From Ruminococcus sp. Marseille-P6503 (GTDB lineage Bacteria > Bacillota > Clostridia > Oscillospirales > Ruminococcaceae), in NCBI RefSeq assembly GCF_900604945.1, contig NZ_UWPB01000002.1, forward strand, positions 930,001 through 994,000: 64,000 nt of DNA, read 5' to 3'. Positions 53,049-61,689 of this stretch are shown here, piece after piece. The notes beneath the pieces are model-generated. The model had not been told where the DNA came from, made no database searches, and worked only from the letters and a program-made list of their open reading frames with translations. Position numbers and translations under genes: made by a program. Each line of letters starts with the position of its first letter. Within the stretch, counting starts at the first letter, position 1.

Positions 53049-53522
53049 ATGGAAAATCGGCTTGAAATATTACGCAATGAAATTGATAAGATTATTTTTA
53101 ATGAGAAATCAGATCATATCCGTATATATATCTCTCATATGTACGGTGTTGCACGATTTTGTACATTGTTAGCTATGAAAAGGAATTTGAATGTTGAACT
53201 TGCTACAACTTGCGGAATGCTTCATGATATATTTTATATGTCCGGTGGCACCAGCGATAATCACGCTGCAAAGGGTGCAGAACAAGCAGAAACAATATTG
53301 AAAACAATGAGGCTATATAGTGATGATGAAATTAAAATAGTTACTACTGCTATTTCAAGACATAGTGATAAAAAACACATTCACGAACCATATGACGAAT
53401 TATTGAAAGATGCAGATGTCATGGATCACTGTTTGTACAATACTGCGTTTCCCGTAGCGCAGCGGGAAATGGAACGGTATCGTAATTTGCTGATAGAATT
53501 TAGAATTAACGAGACAAAATGA
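53049..53522 (+). CDS. HD-domain phosphohydrolase-like protein
   Basis: A 157-residue HD-superfamily protein: His in YISHMYGVARFC, HD pair in GMLHDIFYMSG, then AISRHSD and DADVMDH, consistent with a metal-dependent phosphohydrolase on nucleotides. It resembles stand-alone HD proteins rather than c-di-GMP (HD-GYP) enzymes. AGGAGG precedes the ATG at 53049. It is AT-rich relative to tadA and recR, and may have been acquired. Substrate unknown. Confidence 0.8.
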   Translation: MENRLEILRNEIDKIIFNEKSDHIRIYISHMYGVARFCTLLAMKRNLNVELATTCGMLHDIFYMSGGTSDNHAAKGAEQAETILKTMRLYSDDEIKIVTTAISRHSDKKHIHEPYDELLKDADVMDHCLYNTAFPVAQREMERYRNLLIEFRINETK

Positions 53523-53544
53523 GTATGCTCTTACACAAATTACA

Positions 53545-53582
53545 CCCTCCGAAGAAACAAACTCTTTCGGAGGGCATTTTTC
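53545..53582 (+). terminator. Terminator of the HD-domain gene
   Basis: CCCTCCGAA / TTCGGAGGG stem, then ATTTTT. Confidence 0.85.
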
Positions 53583-53663
53583 TAAACTTCCTTATGTGGC
53601 GTTGGCTTTACAGCAGCCAGCTTTTATATATGTTTTCAAAATATGATACCGCTTTATAAATAA

Positions 53664-54266
53664 TCAAATCTCACTGCGGTTTTCGAGCGCTTTGTAAAGC
53701 GTTACCTCGTCGGCGTACTCCAGCATTCCGCCGATCGGAAGTCCGAATGCCAGCCGCGTGACCTTGACGCCGAAGGGCTTGAGCAGCTTGGATATGTACA
53801 TAGCCGTCGCTTCGCCCTCTACTGTAGGATTGGTCGCCATTATGACCTCGCTGACATTTCCGTCCGAAATTCTGGACAGCAGTTCTTTTATGCGGATCTT
53901 GTCAGGGGTAATTCCGTCTATAGGAGAAATCAACCCGTGCAGAACATGATAAACGCCTTTGTATTCCTTAGTGCGTTCAAAGGCGGAAATATCCTTCGGC
54001 GTTTCAACTACGCAGATTGTTCCGTGATCGCGCCTCTGGTCCGAACAGAAAGCACAAAGCTCATTTTCGGTAAAGTTCTGGCACACCTTGCAGGTATGAA
54101 CAGTTTTCTTGGCGTTAAGAAGAGCCTGTGAAAACTCATTAACCTCGGCGTCGGACATTTCCATAACGTGATAAGCCAGCCGCTGAGCGGATTTCATGCC
54201 GATTCCGGGAAGCTTGGCAAACTGCTCGGAAAGGATTACAAGCGGCAGAGCGTTAGAATCAGCCAT
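53664..54266 (-). CDS. recR: Recombination protein RecR
   Basis: RecR, the toroidal mediator that works with RecF/RecO in gap repair. 200 residues: helix-hairpin-helix [15 protein letters not shown], zinc finger [16 protein letters not shown], and the Toprim domain [13 protein letters not shown] with [16 protein letters not shown] start at the ATG at 54266, where the protein family begins; upstream in-frame residues overlap ybaB. Four bases separate it from ybaB, in the classical dnaX-ybaB-recR order. Confidence 0.96.
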   Translation of the reverse strand: MADSNALPLVILSEQFAKLPGIGMKSAQRLAYHVMEMSDAEVNEFSQALLNAKKTVHTCKVCQNFTENELCAFCSDQRRDHGTICVVETPKDISAFERTKEYKGVYHVLHGLISPIDGITPDKIRIKELLSRISDGNVSEVIMATNPTVEGEATAMYISKLLKPFGVKVTRLAFGLPIGGMLEYADEVTLYKALENRSEI

Positions 54267-54270
54267 TTTA

Positions 54271-54621
54271 TCAGAACAGTCCGGGGAAAGAAACTCCGCC
54301 GGTAAGCTTCTGCATTTCGGCGTCGCTGGTTTCATCAAGATTTCTCACAGCTTCGTTGAATGCGCTCATAATAAGATCCTGAAGCATTTCTACGTCGTCC
54401 GGATCAACTACCTCCGGCTTGATGTTCAGCTTAAGCACCTGTCTTTTTCCGTTTATAGTAATGTCAACAGCTCCGCCGCCGACGGAAGCGGAAAATTCAC
54501 GCTGTTCAAGATCGGACTGGAGAGCAGTTATCTCGTCCTGCATTTTCTGAGCCTGCTTCAGCATCTGATTCATGTTGTTAGAAGGGCCTTTACCCATACC
54601 CTGAGGTAATCTTGCTTTCAT
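54271..54621 (-). CDS. ybaB: YbaB/EbfC family nucleoid-associated protein
   Basis: A 116-residue DNA-binding dimer: [16 protein letters not shown], the strand region [42 protein letters not shown] and the C-terminal GGVSFPGLF are family features. AAGGAG precedes the ATG. It lies between dnaX and recR. Confidence 0.95.
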   Translation of the reverse strand: MKARLPQGMGKGPSNNMNQMLKQAQKMQDEITALQSDLEQREFSASVGGGAVDITINGKRQVLKLNIKPEVVDPDDVEMLQDLIMSAFNEAVRNLDETSDAEMQKLTGGVSFPGLF

Positions 54622-54639
54622 AATTAAAACTCCTTAAAT

Positions 54640-56250
54640 CTACTTTTTTATTTCAACTTCGATTTCAGCTTCACGGGCTCGCTTTATAAGCTCGTTGATA
54701 GGGTTTTCCTTGTCCTGAATATCAACGTTTTTTGAAGAATAAAGCATAAATCCGAAGTCTTTTCCGTAATAATCATTGACTATCCTTTTCAGAAGAGCCT
54801 TGTCGTCCGACGCCTTGAATTTTTTCAGAAGAAAATCGCTGTTGACTACGACGTTAAAAACGTTTCCCTCTATGCACGCCATTGAATTTGCCAGAAAAGC
54901 GCCGATTGCAGGCGCCTGTTCATTTACCCGTTCAAGTATATCCTTCCACTCGTCAAGAGGAGTAAAATTGTTCGGGTCAAATTTTTTGAGAGGCTCGGCA
55001 GGTTCTTTTTTTGGAGGCGGATCAACGGGACGCTGGTCTGAAACGGAAGCGAAACCGCTGTTCAACGCTTGTTCCAGCCTGGTTATTCTTCCGGTAAGCG
55101 ATTCCAGCTGAGCTCCGTTTGCCGGCTGCTGCGCGGTTTTCACAGCGGCGGCGCTGACCGGCTCGGCAGGCGAATATGTGCAAAGCTTTACCGCGCACAT
55201 TTCAAGCTCGATACACTTATTAGAGCTTCGTGAAAAGCGTTCGGAACATTCCTGCAAAATTGATATATAGCTCAGTACGGTATCCAGATCAATTAAATCG
55301 GCAAGCTTTTTCAGGCGCTCAAGCTCCTCCGGCATACATACGATCAGATCGGCGCCGCTGTCTGCGGTTTTTAAAATCATAATATTACGCATCTGAGCTA
55401 TAAGCTCGGAACAGAGCACCGCCAGATCCTTGGACATGGAATACAACTCGTCTATTTTTCTAATTACTCCGGCTGTATCACGCCAGCAGACTCCTTCAAG
55501 AATGTCGAATAAATATCCCCTGCCTGCGATTCCCGCGGCGTTTGAAACAACCTCGGCGGTTATATCGTCCGAATATGCGGCGCACTGATCAAGCAGAGAA
55601 AGCGCGTCTCTCATTCCGCCGTCCGAAAGTCTTGCGATAAGCTCCGCTGCCTCGTTATGAAGCGTCAGCTTTTCCTGTGAAGCGATATATAAAAGCCTGT
55701 CAACGATATCCTGAGTTTTGATACGGTGAAAATCAAAGTGCTGACATCTTGACACAATGGTTGCTGGAACCTTGTGGACCTCTGTAGTAGCCAGTATAAA
55801 CTTAACGTGCTCAGGCGGCTCCTCCATTGTTTTCAGCAAGGCGTTGAACGCGCCTGCGGACAGCATATGAACCTCGTCTATAATATAGACCTTGTATCTG
55901 CACATTTCAGGAGTATAAACGACTCCCTCCCTGAGCTCTCTTATATCGTCCACCTTGGAGTTTGAAGCCGCGTCTATTTCAATTATATCGGAAAGCGAAC
56001 CGCTGTCTGCGTTTTTGCACATCTCGCATTCAAGACAAGGCTCTCCGTCATGAGGATCAAGGCAGTTTACCGCTTTGGCAAAAATTCTTGCGCAGGTAGT
56101 TTTTCCCGTTCCTCTGGAGCCTGTAAAAAGGTAAGCGTGAGCAGTTTTGCCCATTGAAATTTGATTTTTAAGCGTTTCGGTAATATGAGGCTGAGAAACA
56201 ACGTCGTCAAAGGACATCGGACGCCATTTACGATATAAAGCCTGATACAA
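54640..56250 (-). CDS. dnaX: DNA polymerase III subunit gamma/tau
   Basis: Clamp-loader ATPase, 536 residues. YQALYRKWRPMSFDDVVSQ, Walker A FTGSRGTGKTTCARIFA, zinc finger CLDPHDGEPCLECEMC, DEVHMLSAGAFNALLKTMEEPP (Walker B) and the sensor ILATTEVHKVP are all present, then domain III and a short tau-like end. I take the TTG at 56250 (GGAGGTGGCTGGGA upstream); a GTG seven codons earlier overlaps the ribosome site. The SRP RNA gene lies immediately upstream, a common Firmicutes arrangement. Confidence 0.95.
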   Translation of the reverse strand: MYQALYRKWRPMSFDDVVSQPHITETLKNQISMGKTAHAYLFTGSRGTGKTTCARIFAKAVNCLDPHDGEPCLECEMCKNADSGSLSDIIEIDAASNSKVDDIRELREGVVYTPEMCRYKVYIIDEVHMLSAGAFNALLKTMEEPPEHVKFILATTEVHKVPATIVSRCQHFDFHRIKTQDIVDRLLYIASQEKLTLHNEAAELIARLSDGGMRDALSLLDQCAAYSDDITAEVVSNAAGIAGRGYLFDILEGVCWRDTAGVIRKIDELYSMSKDLAVLCSELIAQMRNIMILKTADSGADLIVCMPEELERLKKLADLIDLDTVLSYISILQECSERFSRSSNKCIELEMCAVKLCTYSPAEPVSAAAVKTAQQPANGAQLESLTGRITRLEQALNSGFASVSDQRPVDPPPKKEPAEPLKKFDPNNFTPLDEWKDILERVNEQAPAIGAFLANSMACIEGNVFNVVVNSDFLLKKFKASDDKALLKRIVNDYYGKDFGFMLYSSKNVDIQDKENPINELIKRAREAEIEVEIKK

Positions 56251-56282
56251 TCCCAGCCACCTCCCCGGCACAAAAAATCAAT

Positions 56283-56407
56283 CCGACATATAGGCGCGCA
56301 GGCGAAACTGTGTCACACGAAACAGACCGCTTAATGCTGCTCGGTTCCCCGCCTGACATGGTTCACAGCGTTTCATTGCACAGGACCCGCACACCTATAT
56401 CTCGGAT
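56283..56407 (-). ncRNA. ffs: Signal recognition particle RNA
   Basis: About 125 bases on the minus strand. The closing stem pairs GATATAGGTGTGCGGG with CGCCTGCGCGCCTATAT. The Ffh-binding domain IV is distinct: ATGTCAGG, GG-GGAA-CC tetraloop stem, then GAGCAGCA. It looks like the small 4.5S-type form, without the Alu domain of Bacillus scRNA. The dnaX gene follows. Confidence 0.88.
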
Positions 56408-56454
56408 TGATGAGGAACATTTCTGAAACAACCCAATCTTAACATTACTCAATT

Positions 56455-56483
56455 ATTATATCACATATACGGAAAAAATGCAA
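56455..56483 (-). promoter_or_regulatory. Promoter of ffs-dnaX
   Basis: Minus strand TTGCAT, 17 bases, TATAAT, 48 bases before the SRP RNA. Confidence 0.8.
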
Positions 56484-56584
56484 GGGTTTTTTATATTTTT
56501 TATTGACCGCAGTTTTCAAGCGGCAGAGCAGTGTCGCTTAGGTAACAAATTTGTGTCATAAATCAAAGCATTATAACCTAGCGC

Positions 56585-56735
56585 CTATGTCCCCCGCCTC
56601 TAAGGAGGCGGGGGACATTCAGGCTCTCGGCAGGGGACGTAATTACCTGCTGAAAGTCTGAGGAGCTAAAGCTCCTGCGGCGCAGGTTGTTTCGTCGCAG
56701 CCGATGTTAAGCGAGCTCACATCGGGCTTTGCTAC
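56585..56735. other. Dense run of hairpins, candidate structured RNA or mobile-element end
   Basis: Successive stems: ATGTCCCCCGCCTC / GAGGCGGGGGACAT (very stable), GCAGG / CCTGC, AGGAGCT / AGCTCCT, GCGGCG / CGTCGC and GCCGATGT / ACATCGGGC. No reading frame is supported. The first hairpin resembles those at IS200/IS605 ends, but no transposase is present. Confidence 0.5.
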
Positions 56736-56747
56736 AAATTAAAAAGG

Positions 56748-56794
56748 AAAAGACACTTCTGACAGAAATATCAGAAGCGTCTTTTCTTTTTTTT
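56748..56794. terminator. Strong bidirectional terminator behind adhE
   Basis: AAAAGACACTTCTGA / TCAGAAGCGTCTTTT, followed by TTTTTTTT on the plus side and T-rich on the minus side. Confidence 0.85.
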
Positions 56795-56836
56795 ATAAGA
56801 GGTTTATAGATGAAAATCAATTTCAGTAAAGGCTGA

Positions 56837-59446
56837 TTATTTGCCGTAGTAAGCCTTGAGATACATTTCCTTGATCTCGCTCATGAGAGGATATCTCGGG
56901 TTAGCGCCTGTGCACTGATCGTCAAACGCGTCCTCAACCATCTGGTCGAGATTGTCAAGGAATGTCTGCTCGTCAATGCCGTAATCGGCAATTGTCTTTT
57001 TGATTCCAACTGCTTCCTTAAGCTCTTCGATCTTTGCGATAAACTTATTCAGAGTATCCTCGTCGTTCTTGCCGACGATTCCGAGAGCCTGTGCACATTC
57101 GCAGTATCTTTCAAGAGTATGAGGATACTGGTACTGCGAGAAGGTTCCCATCTTTCTCGGTGTAGGATCAGCGTTGAATCTCATAACATGGGTAATAAGC
57201 AGAGCGTTAGCAACGCCGTGAGGCAGATGGTGATAAGCGCCGAGCTTATGAGCCATTGAGTGGCATACTCCCAGGAACGCGTTGGCGAACGCCATACCTG
57301 CCATTGTTGAAGCGGTAGCCATTTCCTCGCGGGCCTTAACGTCTGTCTGTCCGTTTTCATAGGCCGCAGGGAGATACTTGAAGATAAGCTGCATTGCTCT
57401 GATAGCAATACCGTCGGTATAATCGGTAGCCATAACCGAAGCGTAAGCCTCAAGCGCGTGAGTAAGAGCGTCGATACCTGAAGCGGAGGTAAGTCCCTTA
57501 GGAGCGCTCATCATCAGGTCTGTATCAACGATCGCCATATTAGGCATAAGCTCATAGTCGGCAAGAGGATACTTGGTTCCTGTCTTTTCGTCGGTGATAA
57601 CCGCAAAAGGAGTAACCTCAGAACCTGTACCGGAAGACGTCGGAATGGCAATGAAATATGCCTTTTCGCCCATCTTGGGGAATGTATAAACTCTCTTGCG
57701 TATATCAATGAATCTCATTGCCATATCAAAGAAGTCAGCGTCCGGATGCTCGTAAAGAACCCACATGATCTTTGCGGCGTCCATAGCGGAGCCTCCGCCT
57801 ACCGCGATTATCGTATCAGGCTCGAAAGCTCTCAGCTGAGCTACGCCCTCGAGAGCGCAGGCAAGCGTAGGATCGGGAGCAACGTCAAAGAAGGTTTCAT
57901 GGAGGATTCCCATTTTGTCAAGCTGATCTGTGATAGCCTTTGTATAGCCGTTCTTGTAAAGGAACTGGTCAGTAACGATAAATGCCTTTTTCTTGCCCAT
58001 TACTTCCTTAAGCTCTCTGAGAGCAACAGGGAGGCAGCCCTTCTTGAAGTATACCTTTTCAGGCGCTCTGAACCAAAGCATATTCTCTCTCCTCTCGGCA
58101 ACTGTCTTGATGTTTAAAAGGTGCTTGATGCCAACGTTTTCTGAAACGGAGTTTCCGCCCCATGAACCGCAGCCGAGAGTAAGGGAAGGAGCCAGGTTGA
58201 AGTTGTAAAGATCTCCGATACCGCCATGGGAGGAAGGAGTGTTTACAAGGATACGGCAGGTTTTCATTCTGGCGCCGAATCTGTCGATCTTCTCCTTTTC
58301 AGTAGAAGCGTTTACATAAAGTGAAGACGTGTGACCGTATCCGCCGTCCTGAACAAGTCTGTCAGCCTTTTCTATAGCGTCGTCAAAGTCCTTGGCCTTG
58401 TACATTGCAAGAACAGGAGAAAGCTTTTCATGAGCAAACTCTTCGTCAAGCTCTACGGAAGTAACCTCGCCGATAAGGATCTTGGTATCAGCAGGAACCT
58501 CAACGCCTGCAAGCTCCGCGATCCTGTGAGCGGACTGTCCGACGATCTTAGCGTTAAGAGCGCCGTTGATGATAATAGTCTTTCTTACCTTTTCGGTTTC
58601 TTCTTTATTAAGGATATAGCAGCCGCGCGCCTTGAATTCCTTCTTTACTTCGTCGTAAATTGTCTTGTCAACGATAACCGACTGCTCGGAAGCGCAGATC
58701 ATACCGTTGTCGAATGTTTTAGAATGAATAATGGAGTTTACGGCAAGCTTGATGTCAGCTGAAGAATCAATTACGGCAGGGGTGTTTCCGGCTCCTACGC
58801 CAAGGGCGGGTTTACCGCTTGAATAAGCGGCCTTAACCATTCCCGGTCCGCCAGTGGCAAGAATGCAGTCAGCTTCCTTCATTACCGTATTGGTAAGATC
58901 AAGGGACGGAACGTCGATCCAGCCGATGATGCCCTTAGGAGCGCCGGCTTCAACGGCAGCCTCAAGAACGATTCTGGCGGCCTCGATCGTGCACTTCTTA
59001 GCTCTCGGGTGAGGGCTGATAATGATTCCGTTTCTTGTTTTAAGACAGATCATCGTTTTGAAGATAGCGGTAGAGGTAGGATTGGTTGTAGGGATAACGG
59101 CGGCGATAACGCCGATAGGCTCAAGAACCTTCTTGGTTCCGTAAGCTGTATCCTCCTCGATAATTCCGCAGGTCTGAGTATTTTTATAGGCATTGTAAAT
59201 GTATTCAGCCGCATAGTTGTTTTTGATGACCTTGTCTTCAACCACGCCCATGCCCGTTTCCTCAACGGCCATTTTTGCAAGAGGAATCCTTGCTTTGTTA
59301 GCGGCAATGGCGGCAGCCTTGAAAATCTTATCAACCTGCTCCTGAGTATAGGTAGCAAAAATTTTCTGAGCTTCTCTTACTTCGGCGATCTTCGCCTCAA
59401 GTGCTTCTACGCTGTCTACCAATACCGGTGTTTCATTCTTTGCCAT
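56837..59446 (-). CDS. adhE: Bifunctional aldehyde-alcohol dehydrogenase
   Basis: AdhE, 869 residues, which turns acetyl-CoA into ethanol in two NADH-dependent steps and forms spirosomes. The N-terminal aldehyde dehydrogenase half (about 1-440) has the catalytic Cys in NGMICASEQSV near 245 and GVGAGNTPAVID. The linker leads to the iron alcohol dehydrogenase half (from about 455) with GGGSAMDAAKIMWVLYEHPD, the Fe-binding region CHSMAHKLGAYHHLPHGVANALL and the ending CTGANPRYP. TTGGAGG precedes the ATG. A consensus promoter overlapping a Rex-like site lies upstream. Full length, no unusual features. Confidence 0.97.
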   Translation of the reverse strand: MAKNETPVLVDSVEALEAKIAEVREAQKIFATYTQEQVDKIFKAAAIAANKARIPLAKMAVEETGMGVVEDKVIKNNYAAEYIYNAYKNTQTCGIIEEDTAYGTKKVLEPIGVIAAVIPTTNPTSTAIFKTMICLKTRNGIIISPHPRAKKCTIEAARIVLEAAVEAGAPKGIIGWIDVPSLDLTNTVMKEADCILATGGPGMVKAAYSSGKPALGVGAGNTPAVIDSSADIKLAVNSIIHSKTFDNGMICASEQSVIVDKTIYDEVKKEFKARGCYILNKEETEKVRKTIIINGALNAKIVGQSAHRIAELAGVEVPADTKILIGEVTSVELDEEFAHEKLSPVLAMYKAKDFDDAIEKADRLVQDGGYGHTSSLYVNASTEKEKIDRFGARMKTCRILVNTPSSHGGIGDLYNFNLAPSLTLGCGSWGGNSVSENVGIKHLLNIKTVAERRENMLWFRAPEKVYFKKGCLPVALRELKEVMGKKKAFIVTDQFLYKNGYTKAITDQLDKMGILHETFFDVAPDPTLACALEGVAQLRAFEPDTIIAVGGGSAMDAAKIMWVLYEHPDADFFDMAMRFIDIRKRVYTFPKMGEKAYFIAIPTSSGTGSEVTPFAVITDEKTGTKYPLADYELMPNMAIVDTDLMMSAPKGLTSASGIDALTHALEAYASVMATDYTDGIAIRAMQLIFKYLPAAYENGQTDVKAREEMATASTMAGMAFANAFLGVCHSMAHKLGAYHHLPHGVANALLITHVMRFNADPTPRKMGTFSQYQYPHTLERYCECAQALGIVGKNDEDTLNKFIAKIEELKEAVGIKKTIADYGIDEQTFLDNLDQMVEDAFDDQCTGANPRYPLMSEIKEMYLKAYYGK

Positions 59447-59525
59447 AAATAAACCTCCAATAAAATATTAGCGTTGTGTATTCTGATGAAACCGAATTAC
59501 AGTATGCCTGTTTCATCTTATTTAT

Positions 59526-59554
59526 ATTATAGCTGTTTGTTATTTTTTTGTCAA
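59526..59554 (-). promoter_or_regulatory. adhE promoter with overlapping Rex-like site
   Basis: Minus strand TTGACA, 17 bases, TATAAT. The 18-bp segment TTGTTA-N6-TGTCAA (59537-59554) resembles the clostridial Rex operator, one half perfect and the other degenerate. Rex, the NADH sensor, represses adhE in many clostridia. Confidence 0.7.
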
Positions 59555-59790
59555 TCTGTTTTTCGTACAGCTTTTCTAGTATTTTTGACATCATTATTAT
59601 TCATTATACACAAATAATGAAAATTGTTTTATGTAATATAAACAAATTGTGTTCGTCAATTTGCATAATGATCTGACAAGCTTGATCAAACGTATATCGT
59701 ACGTCGGCATTAAATCGTTTTCTAAATGTGTATTTAAAATTAATTTTAAAATAACAAAAAATAAATATTAGTGAATTTTACGAAAAATAC
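59555..59790. other. AT-rich divergent intergenic region
   Basis: No gene. ATTGTTTTAT-GTAAT-ATAAACAAAT at 59622-59646 is a second imperfect palindrome that might bind Rex or another redox regulator. Confidence 0.4.
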
Positions 59791-59818
59791 TTGACATTAT
59801 TAAGATATGTGGTACAAT
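59791..59818 (+). promoter_or_regulatory. Promoter of the kinase-fold gene
   Basis: TTGACA, 16 bases, TACAAT. The leader to the ATG is about 115 bases long. Confidence 0.65.
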
Positions 59819-59937
59819 ATATACAGTGAAGAAAATGAAATTTCACAGACGTCATTTTACACATAAGAGGTCGGTTATTTACGTTTTCTTTACCTGTACT
59901 GCAAAATTAACGTTATTATAAAAAGGAGAAATGAATT

Positions 59938-60696
59938 ATGGAGCTTAAGAATTTTATTGTAAGCAGCGAGCTTTATGACGTTTATGAAAGCGACGGTCTT
60001 GCTGTCAGAATATACAAAAAGCCGGAATACAAGGAAAAATGTCTGTATGCCGCGCTGACTCATGCAAGAGTTGAAACAACGATGGTAAATTCGTCAATTA
60101 AAATGCCGGTGCTTCATGAGGTATCTCTTATCGATGGGAAATGGGCTATCACGATGGACTGGATCAAGGGAAAGACACTTGAGCAGCTTATGGACGAAAA
60201 TCCGGATAAGATGGATACATATCTAAATCAGTTTATTGATATACAGTGTGAGATACACGCTCAGTATATGCCTCTGCTTTCAAAGCTCAAGGACAAAATG
60301 GCAAGACAGATCAAATCCCTCGGACAGATCGATGAGATCAAAAAGTATGAGCTTCTGACAAGACTGGATTCAATGCCTAAGCATATCAAGCTTTGCCACA
60401 ACAGCTTTGAGCCTAAGGATATTATAATCAATGACGAAGGAACCTATGTGATAAACTGGGGTTCGGCAAGACAGGGCAACGCTTCTGCCGATGTGGCAAA
60501 AACCTATCTTCTGCTTTGTCTTAACAAGCCGGAGATCGCTGACAAATATCTTGACCGCTACTGTATGAAGAGCGGAACCTCAAAGAATTATGTTCAGGCA
60601 TGGCTGCCTATCGTTGCGGCGGCTCAGCTTGACAAGGGAATCGAGTCGGAGAAGGAATTCCTTCTGAAGTGGATTGACGTTGTTGATTACGATTGA
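59938..60696 (+). CDS. Aminoglycoside phosphotransferase-fold protein, probably pseudokinase
   Basis: A 252-residue protein with the APH/choline-kinase fold, resembling the clostridial TIGR02172-type proteins. The hinge WAITMDWIKGKTLEQLMDE and the helix following it fit. The catalytic loop, normally HGDFHPGN, reads LCHNSFEPKDI, so the catalytic Asp is Ser. The metal-binding IDW reads INW, so that Asp is also lost. Phosphotransfer is therefore unlikely and a binding or regulatory role more plausible. AAAAGGAG precedes the ATG. A terminator hairpin (60711-60738) follows. Confidence 0.75.
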   Translation: MELKNFIVSSELYDVYESDGLAVRIYKKPEYKEKCLYAALTHARVETTMVNSSIKMPVLHEVSLIDGKWAITMDWIKGKTLEQLMDENPDKMDTYLNQFIDIQCEIHAQYMPLLSKLKDKMARQIKSLGQIDEIKKYELLTRLDSMPKHIKLCHNSFEPKDIIINDEGTYVINWGSARQGNASADVAKTYLLLCLNKPEIADKYLDRYCMKSGTSKNYVQAWLPIVAAAQLDKGIESEKEFLLKWIDVVDYD

Positions 60697-60710
60697 TATT
60701 TTGCTTTCCG

Positions 60711-60743
60711 GCAGGGCTTCGTTTTTGCGGAGTCCTGCTTTTT
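60711..60743 (+). terminator. Terminator of the kinase-fold gene
   Basis: GCAGGGCTTCG / CGGAGTCCTGC stem with five T. Confidence 0.7.
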
Positions 60744-60764
60744 ACATTAAATTCTGAGGGTATA

Positions 60765-60803
60765 AAACACGCGGCCTGTCCTATATGAACAAGCCGCGTT
60801 TCT
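60765..60803 (-). terminator. Terminator of the lipoprotein gene
   Basis: ACGCGGC / GCCGCGT stem; on the minus strand it is followed by GTTTTAT. Confidence 0.65.
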
Positions 60804-60813
60804 GTGTTTATCA

Positions 60814-61299
60814 TTAGTTTTTTGCAAAAGCGAGAGTTTCTGTTTCAGCCCATGCCAATTCGTTTGAGCTGTCGTCAGGGAGCTGTGCTTTAACATACTC
60901 TCCTGTAAGCTCGTCAAGAACATACAGGTCTGAGCCGTAAACGGTTTTAGCCACCGTTCCGAGCTTTACATGAACGTCGTCCTTATAAGTATAAACCGCA
61001 AATATATAGCACTGAGAATTATTAATAGCGCCGGTTCCCTTGTAGCCGTACATCCAATCTCCGCCGTCGTTGTCGAACAGCTCCTTGACTGCGTCCGCGA
61101 CAAAATTTAAGGAATCCACACTCTCGTCAGGAAGCTTTTCAAACGTTTCTCCGTCCAGAGCGGCAGTCTTTTCGTCTTCATTCTGAATATTATCGTTATT
61201 GTTAAGAGTTACCGCGCCGTTGCTATTGTCAGCGCTTCCGCAGGCAACAAGCATTGTCATCGCGCAAGCAGCGGCCAAGCAAACAATAATTTTTTTCAT
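60814..61299 (-). CDS. Putative lipoprotein
   Basis: A 161-residue secreted protein. The signal peptide MKKIIVCLAAACAMTMLVAC ends in the lipobox LVAC with Cys20 as lipid site. An Asn/Asp-rich spacer (NNNDNIQNEDEK) leads to a small domain (FVADAVKELFDN, GGDWMYGYKGTGAI, YIFAVYTYKDD, LYVLDELTGEYVKAQL) that suggests a beta-rich fold. No family recognised. A GGGGGTAG-type site precedes the ATG. The upstream region to dpaA shows no other gene. Confidence 0.75.
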   Translation of the reverse strand: MKKIIVCLAAACAMTMLVACGSADNSNGAVTLNNNDNIQNEDEKTAALDGETFEKLPDESVDSLNFVADAVKELFDNDGGDWMYGYKGTGAINNSQCYIFAVYTYKDDVHVKLGTVAKTVYGSDLYVLDELTGEYVKAQLPDDSSNELAWAETETLAFAKN

Positions 61300-61640
61300 A
61301 AAAATCTACCCCCGGATCACACCAGTCTTGTATGGCGTTTACCGCCCGCATAAAAATTATACTCAGATTTTACATAAATTAATTCCATAATTACATAGTA
61401 TACCACAGCCATTTATTGTTGTAAAGCAAAATAACACTTTTGTTATTAAAAACTGCGTTTTAATACAAATCCTCCTTGATCTTAAACGTTTAATTAGTTG
61501 ATATCGACTAAAAATATTACATTTGGGTAACAAATCGGGCTGTCTGAAGAAGCCTGAACTTGACGCGGGTCATTTATCCTTCCGACCGGAATAATGAGCG
61601 CAAAAGCGGGGAGGCGGCGTAACAACAGCAGTATAAGTGG
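61300..61640. other. Intergenic, no gene seen
   Basis: Divergent region between the lipoprotein gene and dpaA. Apart from AT-rich stretches and a short GC-rich segment (61560-61620), I see no structure worth naming. Confidence 0.5.
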
Positions 61641-61649
61641 CATATAATG
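61641..61649 (+). promoter_or_regulatory. Candidate mother-cell sigma -10 element before dpaA
   Basis: CATATAATG fits the CATANNNTA-like -10 of sigma-E/sigma-K promoters, 41 bases before dpaA. Dipicolinate synthase is sigma-K dependent in Bacillus. Tentative. Confidence 0.35.
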
Positions 61650-61689
61650 AAAATGTAAGAATGGCTTATGCGACAGGAGGTTTCGATAT

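Noticed and set aside
56585-56735. tmRNA, 6S RNA or RNase P RNA
   Set aside because: None of the conserved ends or cores of these RNAs is visible; only local hairpins are.
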